From the NCBI RefSeq assembly GCF_000383095.1, contig NZ_AORL01000021.1, positions 682,001 to 746,000 of the forward strand: DNA of 64,000 nucleotides. Reading direction: 5' to 3'. Both the position numbers and the translations under genes were made by a program. Shown here piece after piece: positions 26,000 through 35,333 of the stretch; within the stretch, counting starts at the first letter, position 1, and every line of letters begins with the position of its first letter. Below the pieces are notes generated by a model. That model worked only from the letters and a program-made list of their open reading frames with translations. It had not been told where the DNA came from and did no database searches. The stretch is from Sphingomonas sp. PR090111-T3T-6A. Its GTDB lineage: Bacteria; Pseudomonadota; Alphaproteobacteria; Sphingomonadales; Sphingomonadaceae.

Positions 26000-27481
26000 T
26001 TACCACCACTTTCCCGGGCGAGCGGTGAAGCCGGCCCGTTCCTCGATCGCGAGGCTGGCGTTCAAAACGCCCTGTTCGTCCAAAGCCTTGCCGATGATCT
26101 GGAGACCCAGCGGCAACCCCTGCGCGTCGAGCCCGGCCGGGACCGACATCGCGGGCAGACCCGCGAGCGACGACGGCACGGTGAAGACGTCGTTCAGATA
26201 CATGGCGATCGGATCGGCCGACTTCTCGCCCAGCGCAAACGCCGCGGACGGCGCCGTCGGGGTGAGCAGCAGGTCGCACTTCTCCCAGGCCTGGTCGAAG
26301 TCGCGGGCGATCAGCGCGCGGACCTTCTGCGCCTTGGTGTAATAGGCGTCGTAGAAGCCCGCCGAGAGCACATAGGTGCCGATCATGATGCGGCGCTTCA
26401 CCTCGGCACCGAAGCCGTCGGCGCGGGTGGCGGCGTACATCTCCTGAAGGTTCGCACCCTCGGGCAGATCGCGCAGGCCGTAGCGCACGCCGTCATAGCG
26501 CGCGAGGTTGGAGGAGGCCTCCGCCGGCGCGATGATGTAGTAGGTCGGCAGCGCGTACTTGGTGTGCGGCAGCGAGACCTCGACGATCTCGGCGCCCGCG
26601 TCCTTCACGAACTGGATGCCCTGCTGCCACAGCGCCTCGATCTCGGGGGGCATGTTGTCGACCCGATACTCCTTGGGAATGCCGATCCGCTTGCCCTTGA
26701 GATCGCCCGATAATCCCTTTTCCCACTGAGGGACGTCGAGATCGAGCGAGGTGGCATCCTTGGGATCGAAGCCCGACATCGCTTCGAGCATGATCGCGCA
26801 GTCGCGCACGTCGCGCGCCATCGGCCCGGCCTGATCGAGCGAGGAAGCGAACGCCACCACGCCCCAGCGCGAGCAGCGGCCATAGGTCGGCTTGATGCCC
26901 GAGATGCCGGTGAAAGCGGCCGGCTGGCGGATCGAGCCGCCGGTGTCGGTGCCGGTGACGCCCGGAGCCATCCGCGCGGCCACCGCCGTCGACGAACCAC
27001 CCGATGAACCACCCGGCGCAAGCGCGGCATTGCCGCCGTCGTTGCGTCGCCACGGCGAGATCACGTTGCCGAACGCAGAGGTCTCGTTGGACGAACCCAT
27101 GGCGAACTGGTCCATGTTGAGCTTGCCCAGCATGCCCGCGCCCGCACCGAACAGCTTCGACGTGATCGTCGACTCATATTCCGGCTTGAAGCCCTTGAGG
27201 ATGGCGCTCGCGGCCGTCGTCTCGACGCCCTTGGTCGCGAACAGATCCTTGATGCCGAGCGGCACGCCCGAGAGCGGCAGCAGCTCGCCCTGCGTGCGGG
27301 CGCGGTCGGCGGCCTCGGCGGCGGCGATGGCGTGCTCGGGCGTCTCGACGAGCCAGGCGTTCAGCGCACGGCCCTGCTCGACGGAGGCGATGAAGCTGTC
27401 CGCCACTTCGCGCGCGGAGAAAGTGCCGGCGGCCACGCCGTCGCGGATGGCGGCGATGCCGAGATCAGTGAGGTCAGTCAT
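26000..27481 (-). CDS. gatA: Asp-tRNA(Asn)/Glu-tRNA(Gln) amidotransferase subunit A
   Basis: 493 residues from [16 protein letters not shown]. Amidase-signature domain: catalytic Lys in [20 protein letters not shown], then [16 protein letters not shown] and [15 protein letters not shown] with the Ser-cisSer-Lys triad. It releases ammonia from glutamine for transamidation. Its ATG overlaps the gatC stop (TAATG). A 608-residue upstream extension in the same frame runs across gatC and is not real. Confidence 0.98.
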   Translation of the reverse strand: MTDLTDLGIAAIRDGVAAGTFSAREVADSFIASVEQGRALNAWLVETPEHAIAAAEAADRARTQGELLPLSGVPLGIKDLFATKGVETTAASAILKGFKPEYESTITSKLFGAGAGMLGKLNMDQFAMGSSNETSAFGNVISPWRRNDGGNAALAPGGSSGGSSTAVAARMAPGVTGTDTGGSIRQPAAFTGISGIKPTYGRCSRWGVVAFASSLDQAGPMARDVRDCAIMLEAMSGFDPKDATSLDLDVPQWEKGLSGDLKGKRIGIPKEYRVDNMPPEIEALWQQGIQFVKDAGAEIVEVSLPHTKYALPTYYIIAPAEASSNLARYDGVRYGLRDLPEGANLQEMYAATRADGFGAEVKRRIMIGTYVLSAGFYDAYYTKAQKVRALIARDFDQAWEKCDLLLTPTAPSAAFALGEKSADPIAMYLNDVFTVPSSLAGLPAMSVPAGLDAQGLPLGLQIIGKALDEQGVLNASLAIEERAGFTARPGKWW

Positions 27482-27768
27482 TATTCGATCACCTTCGGCA
27501 CGGCGAAGAAGCCGTGTTCGGCCTGGGGCGCGTTCTTGAGGACGGCATCGCGGATGCCGCCGTCGGTCACGACGTCGTCGCGCAGGCGCAGATGGTTGGG
27601 GATGACGGCGGCGAGCGGCTCGACGCCGTCGGTATCGACCTCGCCGAGTTGCTCGATCCAGCCGAGGATATTGTTGAGCTCGGGCACCAGCGCCTCGGCT
27701 TCCGCCTCGCTCGTGGCGATGCGGGCGAGGCCGGCGATCTTTCGGACTGTGGCCAGGTCGACGGACAT
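27481..27768 (-). CDS. gatC: Asp-tRNA(Asn)/Glu-tRNA(Gln) amidotransferase subunit C
   Basis: 95 residues, standard for Gat[39 protein letters not shown] and [10 protein letters not shown]. It stabilises GatA-GatB. AAAGG precedes the ATG. First gene of gatC-A-B, with a 21-bp inverted repeat 25 bp upstream. Confidence 0.97.
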   Translation of the reverse strand: MSVDLATVRKIAGLARIATSEAEAEALVPELNNILGWIEQLGEVDTDGVEPLAAVIPNHLRLRDDVVTDGGIRDAVLKNAPQAEHGFFAVPKVIE

Positions 27769-27792
27769 GGGAACCTTTGTGGCGGTGATGAG

Positions 27793-27813
27793 AGTGTGTA
27801 TTTCCTACACACT
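27793..27813. promoter_or_regulatory. 21-bp inverted repeat between gatC and ruvX
   Basis: AGTGTGTA - TTTCC - TACACACT: perfect 8-bp arms with a 5-bp spacer, in the 122-bp divergent region, 25 bp from gatC. It has the form of a dimeric-regulator operator. Alternatively it is a short hairpin in the gatC leader. No regulator is identified. Confidence 0.45.
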
Positions 27814-27890
27814 TGGCGGCTAGCACCCACCCCGCCCGGCATCAAGCACCCGTCCTTGCGAATACGGCCTCCCGCCCCTAATCCCGCTCG

Positions 27891-28352
27891 ATGATCACCG
27901 CCTCCGCCCTCGACTATCGCGACCAACTTCCCGAAGGCGGACGGCTCGCCGGCCTCGACGTCGGCACCAAGACGATCGGCCTCGCCTTCTGCGACGCGAT
28001 GTGGACCATCGCCACCCCCGCCGAGACGATCCGCCGCGTGAAGTTCAGCGTCGACCTCGCGGTGCTGCGCCAGCACGTCCAGACGCAGACGATTCGCGGC
28101 CTCGTGCTCGGCCTGCCGCTCAACATGGACGGCACCGACAGCCCCCGCACGCAGGCCGTCCGCGCCTTCGCCCGCAATCTCGCTCCGCTGGAGCTGCCGA
28201 TCCTGCTCTGGGACGAGCGCTGGTCCACCGCCGCCGTCACGCGCACGCTGCTCGACGCCGACACCTCCCGCGCGCGCCGCGCCGAGGTGGTCGACAAGAT
28301 GGCCGCCGCCTACATCCTCCAAGGCGCGATCGACGCCATGGCCGGGGTCTAG
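27891..28352 (+). CDS. ruvX: Holliday junction resolvase-like RuvX/YqgF
   Basis: 153 residues. RNase-H fold: [15 protein letters not shown] with the catalytic Asp, [33 protein letters not shown] and the final [16 protein letters not shown] with the last acidic residue. Members process 16S rRNA 5' ends or junction DNA. It leads an apparent operon with pyrB (32 bp downstream). Confidence 0.94.
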   Translation: MITASALDYRDQLPEGGRLAGLDVGTKTIGLAFCDAMWTIATPAETIRRVKFSVDLAVLRQHVQTQTIRGLVLGLPLNMDGTDSPRTQAVRAFARNLAPLELPILLWDERWSTAAVTRTLLDADTSRARRAEVVDKMAAAYILQGAIDAMAGV

Positions 28353-28384
28353 CTTGTCACGTTCGGACGGCGCGACTAGAGCGC

Positions 28385-29377
28385 ATGTTCATGTCCGACG
28401 CGCCCACCGAATTCGCTCTTCCCGACGGCGTGCATCCCTTTCCCCATCGCCATCTGACCGGCATCGCCGGACTCCAGCCTTGGGAAATCGGCTTCCTCCT
28501 CGACGAGGCCGAGCAGTGGATCGCGCTCAACCGCAACACCAGCAAGCATGACAGCCGGCTGGCGGGCCTCACCCAGATCAACGCTTTCTTCGAGAACTCG
28601 ACGCGCACGCTGCTGAGCTTCGAGATCGCCGGCAAGCGCCTCGGCGCCGACGTGGTCAACATGCACGCCGCGCAATCGAGCGTGAAGAAGGGCGAGACGC
28701 TGATCGACACCGCCGTGACGCTGAACGCGATGCGGCCGGACGTGATCGTGATCCGCCATGACGCCAGCGGCGCTGTCGGCCTGATCGCCGACAAGGTGGA
28801 CTGCCCCGTCCTCAACGCCGGTGACGGCCGCCACGAGCATCCGACGCAGGCGCTGCTCGACGCGCTCACCATCCGCCGCCGCGTGGGGCGGATCAACGGC
28901 ACGGTCGTGGTGATCTGCGGTGATGTGCTGCACAGCCGGGTTGCGCGCTCGAACATCATCCTGCTCGGCACGCTCGGCGCGGAAGTCCGCGTGGTCGCGC
29001 CGCCGACGCTGCTGCCCTCCGCGATCGAGCGGATGGGCGCGATCCCCTACACCGATTTCGATGCCGCTCTTGAGGGCGCCGAGGTGGTGATGATGCTCCG
29101 CCTCCAGCTCGAGCGGATGGACGGGGCGTTCGTCCCCTCGCCCCGCGAATATCATCATTTCTACGGGCTCACCCGCGAGCGGCTCGGCCGCGCGGCACCG
29201 GGCGCCCTTGTCATGCATCCGGGGCCCATGAACCGCGGCATCGAAATCACCAGCGACATCGCCGACGACTTCGAGCGCTCGGCCATCACCGAGCAGGTCG
29301 AGATGGGCGTCGCCGTCCGCATGGCCTGCCTCGACGTGCTGACCCGCGCGCGACGCGGCGTGGAGGGCTGGGCATGA
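28385..29377 (+). CDS. pyrB: Aspartate carbamoyltransferase catalytic subunit
   Basis: 330 residues from the ATG at 28385 (or 328 from 28391). [21 protein letters not shown] carries the carbamoyl-phosphate loop [15 protein letters not shown] and [11 protein letters not shown] are family marks. It makes carbamoyl-aspartate in pyrimidine synthesis. It overlaps the following gene by ATGA. No pyrI is nearby; the neighbour is instead a dihydroorotase-like protein, as in PyrBC' complexes. Confidence 0.97.
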   Translation: MFMSDAPTEFALPDGVHPFPHRHLTGIAGLQPWEIGFLLDEAEQWIALNRNTSKHDSRLAGLTQINAFFENSTRTLLSFEIAGKRLGADVVNMHAAQSSVKKGETLIDTAVTLNAMRPDVIVIRHDASGAVGLIADKVDCPVLNAGDGRHEHPTQALLDALTIRRRVGRINGTVVVICGDVLHSRVARSNIILLGTLGAEVRVVAPPTLLPSAIERMGAIPYTDFDAALEGAEVVMMLRLQLERMDGAFVPSPREYHHFYGLTRERLGRAAPGALVMHPGPMNRGIEITSDIADDFERSAITEQVEMGVAVRMACLDVLTRARRGVEGWA

Positions 29378-30624
29378 GCCAGACCGAAAAGGGCACGCTC
29401 GCGATCCGCAACGGCCGGATCGTCGATCCGGTCGCGGGCACGATCACCGAAGGCGGGATGCTGATCCGCAACGGCGTGATCGAGGCCTATGGCGACATCG
29501 AGCATGGCCTCTTCCGCCGATCGGACGTGGTGGCGGACGCCAAGGGCGCGCTGATCGCGCCGGGCATTATCGACGTCGGCGCGTTCGCGATCGATCCGGC
29601 GGCGGCGACGGCGGGTGGCATCACGACCAGCCTGCTGATGCCCGACCAGTCGCCCCCGCTCGACAATCCGGCGCTGATCCGACAGGCAGCCTCCTTCCCG
29701 AGCGATGCCGTCTCGATCGTGCCCATCGCCGCCGCGACGCGCGGGCTCGAAGGGCGCGAGATGGCCGAGATCGGCCTGATGCAGCGCGCCGGCGCCGTTG
29801 CGGTGTCGACCGGGCGGGGCTGGATCGCCGATTCCGGGCTGATGTATCGCCTTCTCGCCTATGCTTCGGCTTTCGATCTGATCGTCATGACCCACGCCGA
29901 GGATGATGGCCTCACCAAGGGCGCGGCCGCCACCGACGGCGAGATGGCGAGCCGCCTCGGCCTCCCCTCTGCCCCGGCGATCGCGGAAGCCATGGCGGTC
30001 GCTCGCGACATCGCGCTCGCCGAAGAGACGGGCGCCCGTCTCCACTTCCGCCAGCTCTCGACGGCGCGGGCGTTCGATCTCGTCCGCGCGGCCAAGCGGC
30101 GCGGCGTCAGGGTGACGTGCGGGGTCACGCCCGCGCATCTGCTGCTCTCGGATCAGGGGATCGGTCCGTTCCGCACCTTCGCGCGCCTGTCCCCCCCGCT
30201 TCGCTCGGAGGACGACCGCAAGGCGTCGATCGAAGCCGTGCGCGACGGGACGGTGGACCTACTCTGCTCCGCCCACGATCCGCGCGGACCGGAGGCGAAG
30301 CGCCTCCCCTATGCCTCGGCCGAACCGGGCATGGCGGGCGCGGAGACGCTGCTCACCCTCTCGCTGACGCTGGTGAAGGACGGGGTGGTCAGCCTGCCCC
30401 GCCTGTTCGAGCTGGTCTCGACCGCACCGGCGCGTCTGTTCGGGCTCGACGCCGGCCGGATCACGCCCGGCGCTCCCGCCGACCTCATCCTCGTCGATGA
30501 GGACATGCCTTGGAAGATCTCGGCGGAGGCGCTGGCGGGCCGGGCCGGCAACACCCCATTCGACGGTCTCCCCGTGCAGGGCCGGGTGCTGAAGACGATC
30601 AAGGGCGGCCAGCCGCTAGGCTGA
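29374..30624 (+). CDS. Dihydroorotase-like protein lacking catalytic ligands (PyrC'-type)
   Basis: 416 residues with the amidohydrolase fold of class I dihydroorotase ([14 protein letters not shown]..., [36 protein letters not shown]). Key residues are missing: the HxH after PGIID is replaced by VGAF (G69, F71), the metal His in the LHICH-type segment is Q227 (LHFRQLST), and the catalytic Asp before His301 is Ala300 (CSAHDP). His174 remains. It is therefore probably inactive and structural for the aspartate carbamoyltransferase made by pyrB, whose stop it overlaps. A true pyrC should exist elsewhere. Confidence 0.9.
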   Translation: MSQTEKGTLAIRNGRIVDPVAGTITEGGMLIRNGVIEAYGDIEHGLFRRSDVVADAKGALIAPGIIDVGAFAIDPAAATAGGITTSLLMPDQSPPLDNPALIRQAASFPSDAVSIVPIAAATRGLEGREMAEIGLMQRAGAVAVSTGRGWIADSGLMYRLLAYASAFDLIVMTHAEDDGLTKGAAATDGEMASRLGLPSAPAIAEAMAVARDIALAEETGARLHFRQLSTARAFDLVRAAKRRGVRVTCGVTPAHLLLSDQGIGPFRTFARLSPPLRSEDDRKASIEAVRDGTVDLLCSAHDPRGPEAKRLPYASAEPGMAGAETLLTLSLTLVKDGVVSLPRLFELVSTAPARLFGLDAGRITPGAPADLILVDEDMPWKISAEALAGRAGNTPFDGLPVQGRVLKTIKGGQPLG

Positions 30625-30631
30625 CCGCCCT
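30602..30631. terminator. Hairpin overlapping the pyrC' stop codon
   Basis: AGGGCGG/CCGCCCT outer (7 bp) and CAGCC/GGCTG inner (5 bp) with one mismatch and a 4-nt loop; the TGA at 30622-30624 lies in the stem. It stands between convergent genes; no clear U-run. Confidence 0.45.
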
Positions 30632-30649
30632 CGACGCTTCCTTGTCGGA

Positions 30650-32029
30650 TCAGCGCGAGGCGATCTGCACGCGCTGGTCGCGTCGCGTCCACTGGAGCGG
30701 CGAATCCCCCGCCACCTGGCGCACGAAGCACTGGCCGCCGCGCGCATGGATATGCTCGCAGAGCTGCACTGCGTCGCCACGGTTGGCGAAGCCCGAGACG
30801 GAGAGGCGAACCAGCGATCCGCCCGCGAAGCTGAACTCGGCGCGGGTCGGCTCATAACCGGCGAGCTTGGGCATCAGGCGCGATGCCCGCTCCCACGCCG
30901 CCTGCATCGTCGCCGCCTTGGAATAGGCGCCGAGCTGCACGACATAGCCGCCGCTCCGAAGAGCGCGGGCCGGCGCCGGCACGGAGACGACCTGTCGGAC
31001 CAGCATCGGGCGCGCGCGCAGCAACGGCGGCGGTGCGGGCATCGCCTCCTTGGTGGACTGCTGCGCCACCAGCACGGCGGTCGCGGCCGGGGCATCGGCG
31101 TGGAGATTGGCCGGGGTCAGGTCGACAAACGGCACCGTCACCGGATTCGGCGCGAGATGGGAAACGGCCGGCATCGTGATCCCGGCGGAACCCGCCATGG
31201 CCACGGGGGTCGGCGCCGGCGCGGCCTCCGGAGCGGGTGCGGCGACCGCCAGCGCGACGGGCTTCTCGGCCGGCGCGGGCGTGGCGAGCGCCAGCTCGGT
31301 CGGCAGGCCGGGGTCCGACGCGGGCTCGACGCCCAGCATCGCGGCGACCTGCTGCGGCGCGCCGGTCTGCGGCTTCGCCAGCTCCGCCCAGCCGGCGATC
31401 TGCGCGCTGAGGCGATCGGGCGAGGTATCCTGCATCGCCATGGCGCGCGATTCCGCCCAGCGCCCGGCCAGCGCCAGCGCCAGCGCGAGGTTCTGCCGCG
31501 TCCGCGCGTCGGACTTGCCGCCGCGCACCACGTCGGTCAGCACGCGGATGCCGCTCTCCCGATCTCCGGCCATGGCGAGCGCGAGGCCAAGATCGGTGCC
31601 CGACACACCGCCATCGAGCCCGCGCAGCATGGCGAGCGCCTCCGGACCATTGCCCTGCGCGATCATCGCCAGCGCGAGATCGAAGCGCGCCTTGGGCTGA
31701 TCGGGCGACAGCGAGAGCGAATCGCGGAAGCTCGTCGCCGCCGAGGCGAAGCGGCCAGCCGCCAGATAGGACTGGCCGAGCAGCATCCGGTAAGACGCAT
31801 CGCCGGGCTGTGCGGCCACGGCCTTCTCGGCGGCATCGACGGCGGCCGACCCCTTATGCGCGGCCAGCGCGGCACGCGCCTTCGCCGCCGCGCGCGAGGC
31901 AGTGTCCGCCCCGCCGGCATCAGCCAGCGCGGTCGGGTGGGCCATCTGCGCGGTCGGCGCGCAGCCGACGGTGGCGATGCCGAGCATCAGCGACGTCGCC
32001 GCGATCCGGCTGAGCATCTTGCGGTTCAT
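30650..32029 (-). CDS. TPR and SPOR domain lipoprotein
   Basis: 459 residues. Lipobox signal LMLGIATVGC gives a lipidated Cys near residue 22. TPR-like repeats follow (about 45-215: AAHKGSAAVDAAEKAVAAQPGD, RMLLGQSYLAAGRFASAATSF), then a Pro/Ala-rich linker, and a C-terminal SPOR domain from about 365 (GGYVVQLGAYSKAATMQAAWER). SPOR domains bind denuded septal peptidoglycan. GAGGA precedes the ATG. It follows an RHH-type gene and a ParA gene on the same strand, which suggests a link between envelope and cell-division or segregation positioning; this is inferred. Confidence 0.85.
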   Translation of the reverse strand: MNRKMLSRIAATSLMLGIATVGCAPTAQMAHPTALADAGGADTASRAAAKARAALAAHKGSAAVDAAEKAVAAQPGDASYRMLLGQSYLAAGRFASAATSFRDSLSLSPDQPKARFDLALAMIAQGNGPEALAMLRGLDGGVSGTDLGLALAMAGDRESGIRVLTDVVRGGKSDARTRQNLALALALAGRWAESRAMAMQDTSPDRLSAQIAGWAELAKPQTGAPQQVAAMLGVEPASDPGLPTELALATPAPAEKPVALAVAAPAPEAAPAPTPVAMAGSAGITMPAVSHLAPNPVTVPFVDLTPANLHADAPAATAVLVAQQSTKEAMPAPPPLLRARPMLVRQVVSVPAPARALRSGGYVVQLGAYSKAATMQAAWERASRLMPKLAGYEPTRAEFSFAGGSLVRLSVSGFANRGDAVQLCEHIHARGGQCFVRQVAGDSPLQWTRRDQRVQIASR

Positions 32030-32044
32030 CAAATCCTCGTCCGC

Positions 32045-32611
32045 TCAGTCCTGTCGCGCCGCGGTGGCGTCAGCGCCGGTGTGGGGAAGGCTCGCCGCCA
32101 TCCGCGCGACCTCCGGCAGATCGTCGAGCAGCCGATCCAGCGCGGCGGTGACGAGCTGCTGCGCCGACCGGTTCTCGACCGCGCAGGCAAGACGCAGCCG
32201 GAGATGACGTTCGGCATCGAGACGCAACGTGAAAGCCGCCTTGCGACCGGTCGCCCGATCGATCTTCGCAACGGGAGCCATCTTGACGGCACGCGGCGCG
32301 CGGCGGGCCGGCGGCGTCTTCGCCAGCGGCTCCGGAGCGGGCTCGGCGAACTCGCGCGCGATCTCCTCCTGCTGGCGAACCACCTCGGGCACCTCGACAT
32401 TGGCCGCGCGCGGCGTAGCCGACGGGCCTGAGAGGCTCACCGGCAGACGCGGGCCAGTGTTGCGCGGCGCATCATAGCCCATGTCGTTCCAGCCGAGATC
32501 CTCGGTCGAGACACCCTGACCGAAGCCCTGCGGGCGCATCGCCGGGCGAGCCTGCCCCTTGCGCGCCAGAAGGCCCGAAGTGAGCGAAGCGAAAGCTTTG
32601 TTCTCGCGCAT
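32045..32611 (-). CDS. Conserved protein with probable ribbon-helix-helix C-terminus
   Basis: 188 residues. A Pro/Arg-rich, low-complexity N-terminal two-thirds is followed by GRKAAFTLRLDAERHLRLRL and AQQLVTAALDRLLDDLPEV, a beta-strand plus two-helix pattern like an RHH DNA-binding fold. No enzymatic motif. It starts 11 bp after parA ends and ends 15 bp before the SPOR lipoprotein start, so it is likely the ParA partner. I do not know a named family for it. Confidence 0.7.
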   Translation of the reverse strand: MRENKAFASLTSGLLARKGQARPAMRPQGFGQGVSTEDLGWNDMGYDAPRNTGPRLPVSLSGPSATPRAANVEVPEVVRQQEEIAREFAEPAPEPLAKTPPARRAPRAVKMAPVAKIDRATGRKAAFTLRLDAERHLRLRLACAVENRSAQQLVTAALDRLLDDLPEVARMAASLPHTGADATAARQD

Positions 32612-32622
32612 CCCGATAATCC

Positions 32623-33339
32623 TTACTGGCCAATCACGCGGCGGCCGAAGCCACCGGTGGAACGCGGCGCGACAGCGGCCATGCCGACGCCGGGCGTGGC
32701 GAACACCGTCCGACGGAAATTCTTTTCGAGACGATCGGAGACATAGGCCCAGAGCTGCACGATCTCGGCGGCCGAACGCCCCTTGGGGTCGACCTCCATC
32801 ACGGTGCGGCCGTCGATCATCGAAGCGGCGAAATCGGTGCGGTGGTGCACGGTGATCGGTGCGACAGTGCCATGCTGGGAGAGCGCGATCGCGGCCTCCT
32901 GCGTGATCCGCGCCTTGGGCGTGGCGGCGTTGACGATGAACAGGAGCGGCTTGCCCGAACGCTCGCAGAGATCGACCGTGGCGCCGACGGCACGCAGATC
33001 GTGCGGGCTGGGGCGCGTGGGGATGACGATCAGCTCGGCGACCTGGATGACGCTCTGGATCGCCATGGTGATCGCGGGGGGCGTATCGATGATCGCGAGC
33101 TTGAAGCCCTGCTGGCGCAGCACTTCGAGATCGGCCGAGAGGCGCGCCACCGTCGTCTGGGCGAAGGCGGGCATCTCGGCTTCTCGCTCGTTCCACCAGT
33201 CGGCGAGCGAACCCTGCGGATCGATGTCGATGAGGACGACGGGGCCGGCGCCGGCAAGCTGCGCCTGGACGGCGAGATGGCCGGAGAGCGTGGTCTTGCC
33301 CGATCCGCCCTTTTGCGATGCCAATGCGAGAACGCGCAT
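32623..33339 (-). CDS. ParA-family ATPase (orphan)
   Basis: 238 residues. Deviant Walker A QKGGSGKTTLSGHLA at the N-terminus, VVLIDIDPQGSLADWW, switch FKLAIIDTPPA and VIPTRPSPHDLRA. No ParB lies next to it, so it is not the chromosomal parAB; it resembles the ParA/MipZ-like group that positions cell structures. It is the first gene of a ParA, RHH-like, SPOR-lipoprotein operon. The last ~20 residues are basic and Gly-rich. Confidence 0.9.
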   Translation of the reverse strand: MRVLALASQKGGSGKTTLSGHLAVQAQLAGAGPVVLIDIDPQGSLADWWNEREAEMPAFAQTTVARLSADLEVLRQQGFKLAIIDTPPAITMAIQSVIQVAELIVIPTRPSPHDLRAVGATVDLCERSGKPLLFIVNAATPKARITQEAAIALSQHGTVAPITVHHRTDFAASMIDGRTVMEVDPKGRSAAEIVQLWAYVSDRLEKNFRRTVFATPGVGMAAVAPRSTGGFGRRVIGQ

Positions 33340-33489
33340 GCTCAGCCCTTCGACGATGGGATAATGCTCTAAAGTCCCACGCCGGCTGCTAAAAAGGGGT
33401 TAACGCCCGGTATGAGGCCGCATACCCATCCTTAACGCCCCGTGATCCACAGCGTTGGGGCAAGGCAGACCGGCTGGAGACCGAAGATC

Positions 33490-34461
33490 ATGCGAACCCC
33501 GGCGGCCGTGATGCTGGCCCTCTCGATCGGCACGCCGGCAGCAGCAGCGAGCGTCAAGGACGGCGTGGACGCCTGGCAGCATGGGCGGTTCACCGATGCC
33601 GTGGCGGTCTGGCAGCCGCTGGCGAAGGCCGGAGACGCGGATGCGGCATTCGACCTCGGGCAGGCCTATAAGCTCGGGCGCGGCGTGCCGGCCGATCTGG
33701 CCAAGGCGCGGGAGCTGTTCCGGCAGGGTGCGAAGGCGGGCCATGCCGAGAGCGCGGCCAATTACGGGCTGCTCCTCTTCCAGAACAACCAGTGCGCCGC
33801 CGCCATGCCGTGGATCATGCAGGCCAGCGAGGCGGGCGATCCGCGCGCGCAATATGTCTACGCGACCGCGCTCTTCAACGGCGACTTCGTGCCGCGCAAC
33901 TGGCCCAAGGCCTATGCGCTGATGTCCCGCGCGGCGGCGGCCGGGCTCCCGCAGGCGACCACCAACCTCGCCATCATCGACGAGACGATCAGCGAGGACG
34001 AGCGCCGCAAGGGCATCGGCATGGCGCAGCAGATCGCCAGCCTGCCGCTCCCGCCGATCAATCGGAGCCTCATCACGAGCCTGCCGACACAAGGGCTGGC
34101 CTCTTCGAGCCTCGACACGCCGCCGACGCCCGCTCTCGTAGCGCGCTCCACACCGACGCTTGCCCGGCCGAGTCCACCGCCGCATCCCGCGCCGAGACCC
34201 GCCGTTCCGGCACTGCCCGCATCCATCGGGGGCCGCTGGCAGGTGCAACTCGGCGCTTATGGTTCGGAAGCCGGCGCGAAAGCGGCATGGGCCGGCCTTC
34301 ACGACAAGGCGGCCAGCCTGCGCAGGCTTTCTCCCAGCTACGAGAAGGCAGGCGCCCTCACGCGCCTCCGCGTCGGCCCGCTGGCCGATCGCGCGGCCAC
34401 CGAGCAGGCGTGCGCCGCCGCGCGCGCCGCCGGAGCCGCCTGCTTCGCGATCGCTCCCTAG
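33490..34461 (+). CDS. SEL1-repeat and SPOR domain secreted protein
   Basis: 323 residues. Signal peptide MRTPAAVMLALSIGTPAAAA; SEL1/TPR-like repeats (DAAFDLGQAYKLGRGVPADL, ESAANYGLLLFQNNQCAAAM, PRAQYVYATALFNGDFVPRN); a Pro-rich linker; a C-terminal SPOR domain (GGRWQVQLGAYGSEAGAKAAW). Periplasmic, likely peptidoglycan-binding. GGAGA precedes the ATG at 33490. It is divergent from parA (about 150 bp between), making it the second SPOR protein of this neighbourhood. Its stop codon overlaps that of serB on the other strand. Confidence 0.87.
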   Translation: MRTPAAVMLALSIGTPAAAASVKDGVDAWQHGRFTDAVAVWQPLAKAGDADAAFDLGQAYKLGRGVPADLAKARELFRQGAKAGHAESAANYGLLLFQNNQCAAAMPWIMQASEAGDPRAQYVYATALFNGDFVPRNWPKAYALMSRAAAAGLPQATTNLAIIDETISEDERRKGIGMAQQIASLPLPPINRSLITSLPTQGLASSSLDTPPTPALVARSTPTLARPSPPPHPAPRPAVPALPASIGGRWQVQLGAYGSEAGAKAAWAGLHDKAASLRRLSPSYEKAGALTRLRVGPLADRAATEQACAAARAAGAACFAIAP

Positions 34462-35333
34462 GCTTCCACCCAGCGGGCGCGGGGATAGCCTTGCGCCCAG
34501 AGCAGCGCCGTCAGGTCTCCCTTGTCGATCCGCGCGGCGGCGGCGGCGGCTGTCTTCGGCTTGGCATGATAGGCGACGCCGAGGCCTGCCGCCCGGATCA
34601 TGGGAATGTCGTTCGCGCCATCGCCCACCGCCATGGTCGCGGCGACATCGAGGCCGAGCGCCGCGCGCTCCGCCTCGATCGTGGCGAGCTTGGTCGCCGC
34701 ATCGACGATCGGGCGCGCGACGAGTCCATCCAGCCGGCCGTCGAGGATGCCCAGCCGGTTGGCGATCGCCACGTCGAAGCCGATCTCCGCCGCCACCGGC
34801 TCCGCGAACACCGTGAAGCCGCCCGAGACGAGCACGCTGCGCGCGCCATGCGCCTTCATCGTGCGGATGAGCGCCACAGCGCCCGGCATGATCTTCACCC
34901 GCTCCAGACGACAGCGATCGATCGCCGCTGCGTCGAGATTCTTGAGTAGCGCCACGCGGGCGTCGAGTGCCTCGCCGAAGTCCAGCTCGCCCCGCATCGC
35001 CGCTTCGGTGACGGCCGCGATCTCGGCCTTGATGCCGGCATAGTCGGCCAGTTCGTCGATGCACTCGATGGTGATCATCGTCGAATCCATGTCGGCGACG
35101 AGCAGCTTCTTGGCGCGCGCCTGGCTCGGCTGGACCACGACGTCGGGGCCGAGCCCCTCCAGCGCCGCCCGCGCCGCGACCGGATCACCGGTGAAGGCGA
35201 TGTCCGCCGCGTCGCCCTCGTCGAGCCATGCCCAGTCGCCCGGAACGACGCCTGCGCCGTCCAGCGCATCACGCGCCTTCGAAATATCGCCGCGCTGAAG
35301 CGCGCCCGCTGCTATCAGCGTCGCCGTGAACAT
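34458..35333 (-). CDS. serB: Phosphoserine phosphatase
   Basis: 291 residues. HAD motifs: nucleophile [31 protein letters not shown], and [14 protein letters not shown]. It makes serine from phosphoserine. The N-terminal ~75 residues form the ACT-like extension. Start [10 protein letters not shown] at 35333 matches the family; its ATG overlaps the miaA ATG on the other strand (CATG). Confidence 0.96.
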   Translation of the reverse strand: MFTATLIAAGALQRGDISKARDALDGAGVVPGDWAWLDEGDAADIAFTGDPVAARAALEGLGPDVVVQPSQARAKKLLVADMDSTMITIECIDELADYAGIKAEIAAVTEAAMRGELDFGEALDARVALLKNLDAAAIDRCRLERVKIMPGAVALIRTMKAHGARSVLVSGGFTVFAEPVAAEIGFDVAIANRLGILDGRLDGLVARPIVDAATKLATIEAERAALGLDVAATMAVGDGANDIPMIRAAGLGVAYHAKPKTAAAAAARIDKGDLTALLWAQGYPRARWVEA

